A stretch of 33,862 bases of DNA from Schoenoplectus triqueter (taxonomy: Eukaryota; Streptophyta; Magnoliopsida; Poales; Cyperaceae): positions 1-33,862 of the forward strand of contig CAXKVV010001351.1 in NCBI GenBank assembly GCA_964058805.1, written 5' to 3'. Within the stretch, counting starts at the first letter, position 1. Each line of letters starts with the position of its first letter. Under the pieces are notes generated by a model. It did no database searches. It was given only the letters and a program-made list of their open reading frames with translations, and had not been told where the DNA came from. Made by a program: the position numbers and the translations under genes. Of the stretch, positions 33,433 through 33,862 are shown piece by piece.

Positions 33433-33862
33433 AACAATCCAACAAAAATTACAACTATGACTATTTGGCCTATTCCTAAAACAGTCAAAACTCTCATTGT
33501 TTTTTAAGTCTTACATGCTATTATAGAGAATTTATTAAGGATTATGGATTGATTAGTAAGCCATTGGCTAATTTGTTAAAAAAAAAAACTGTTTTTGATA
33601 AATTAAAGTCATCCATCATGCATCAGTATTGACTCTTTCAGATTTAAATAAATCATTTACTGTTGAGCCTAATATTTCTCAAGATAATATTGGTGTGGTT
33701 TTGAAGCATGTGAAAGATCCATTGCTTATTTAAGTTAGAAGTTGGGATTCAAGCGCTAAAACCTTTCTACATATGATTATTAACTCTTATCACTGCTATT
33801 ACAAAATGAAAATAATATTTAATAATGGAGGAATTCTTTGTTAAAATAGACCAAAGCAATCT
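33433..33862 (+). pseudogene. Decayed Ty3/Gypsy retrotransposon pol fragment (RT thumb/RNase H), runs off the window
   Basis: Conceptual translation with frame changes shows, in the correct order, motifs typical of Ty3/Gypsy polyproteins. These are PTKITTMTIWPIPKTVKTL (33439-33495), FLSLTCYYREFIKDYG then ISKPLANLLKKK (33501-33590), VLTLSDLNKSFTVEP and NIGVVL (from about 33629), and FFVKIDQSN near the window end. These correspond to the FLGLTGYYRRFI...PL..LLKK segment, then the RNase H start with the ETDAS position replaced by EPNIS, then the KTDQ motif. Stops and at least two frameshifts make it non-functional. It is the only trace of its element in the window, so LTRs would lie outside. Confidence 0.78.

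Noticed and set aside
1..33862. A CRISPR array, operon-like cluster or prophage
   Set aside because: Repeats here are transposon ends, LTRs or microsatellites. Both genes are spliced plant genes, and there are no ribosome-binding sites or co-directional gene runs.

Overview
This looks like nuclear DNA of a flowering plant, most likely a eudicot. It is strongly AT-rich, the genes have GT-AG introns, plant-type TATA boxes and pyrimidine-rich leaders, and the intergenic space is full of plant transposable elements (LTR elements primed by initiator Met-tRNA, a LINE, hAT-like and foldback MITEs, a CACTA-like end). There is no operon, prophage, CRISPR array or other prokaryotic feature.

Only two intact protein genes are supported, both on the + strand. 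Gene 1 spans 2099-6815 (5 exons, 360 aa) and gene 2 spans 26665-29378 (5 exons, 373 aa). Both encode secreted GDSL esterases/lipases (SGNH hydrolases) of the plant family that includes sinapine esterase and acetylajmalan esterase. Their exon structure corresponds: four introns at homologous positions with identical phases (1,1,0,1). They are paralogues from a local duplication, now about 20 kb apart. All catalytic residues are present in both.

Layout. 1-2000: AT-rich upstream DNA with a clean 320-bp hAT-type MITE (792-1111). 2013-6815: gene 1 with a 2.25-kb last intron. 7958-9075: a 1.1-kb AAT/ATC-rich array with internal duplications. 9100-15200: AT-rich intergenic DNA with one hAT-like element. 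15220-18025: a decayed LINE pol remnant interrupted by a short LTR retrotransposon (15575-17301). 19188-21934: a cluster of foldback MITEs, including two copies of one family in opposite orientation. 22447-26346: a 3.9-kb LTR retrotransposon on the minus strand without pol genes, whose 5' LTR ends about 320 bp before the gene 2 start codon. 26585-29378: gene 2. 31356-32796: a long-inverted-repeat element containing a CACTA-like terminus. 33433-33862: a decayed Ty3/Gypsy pol fragment that runs off the window.

I found no evidence of an undescribed multigene system. The interest lies in the transposon architecture between the two esterase paralogues and its possible effect on gene 2 expression. 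All comparisons were made by eye, without alignment or database search.
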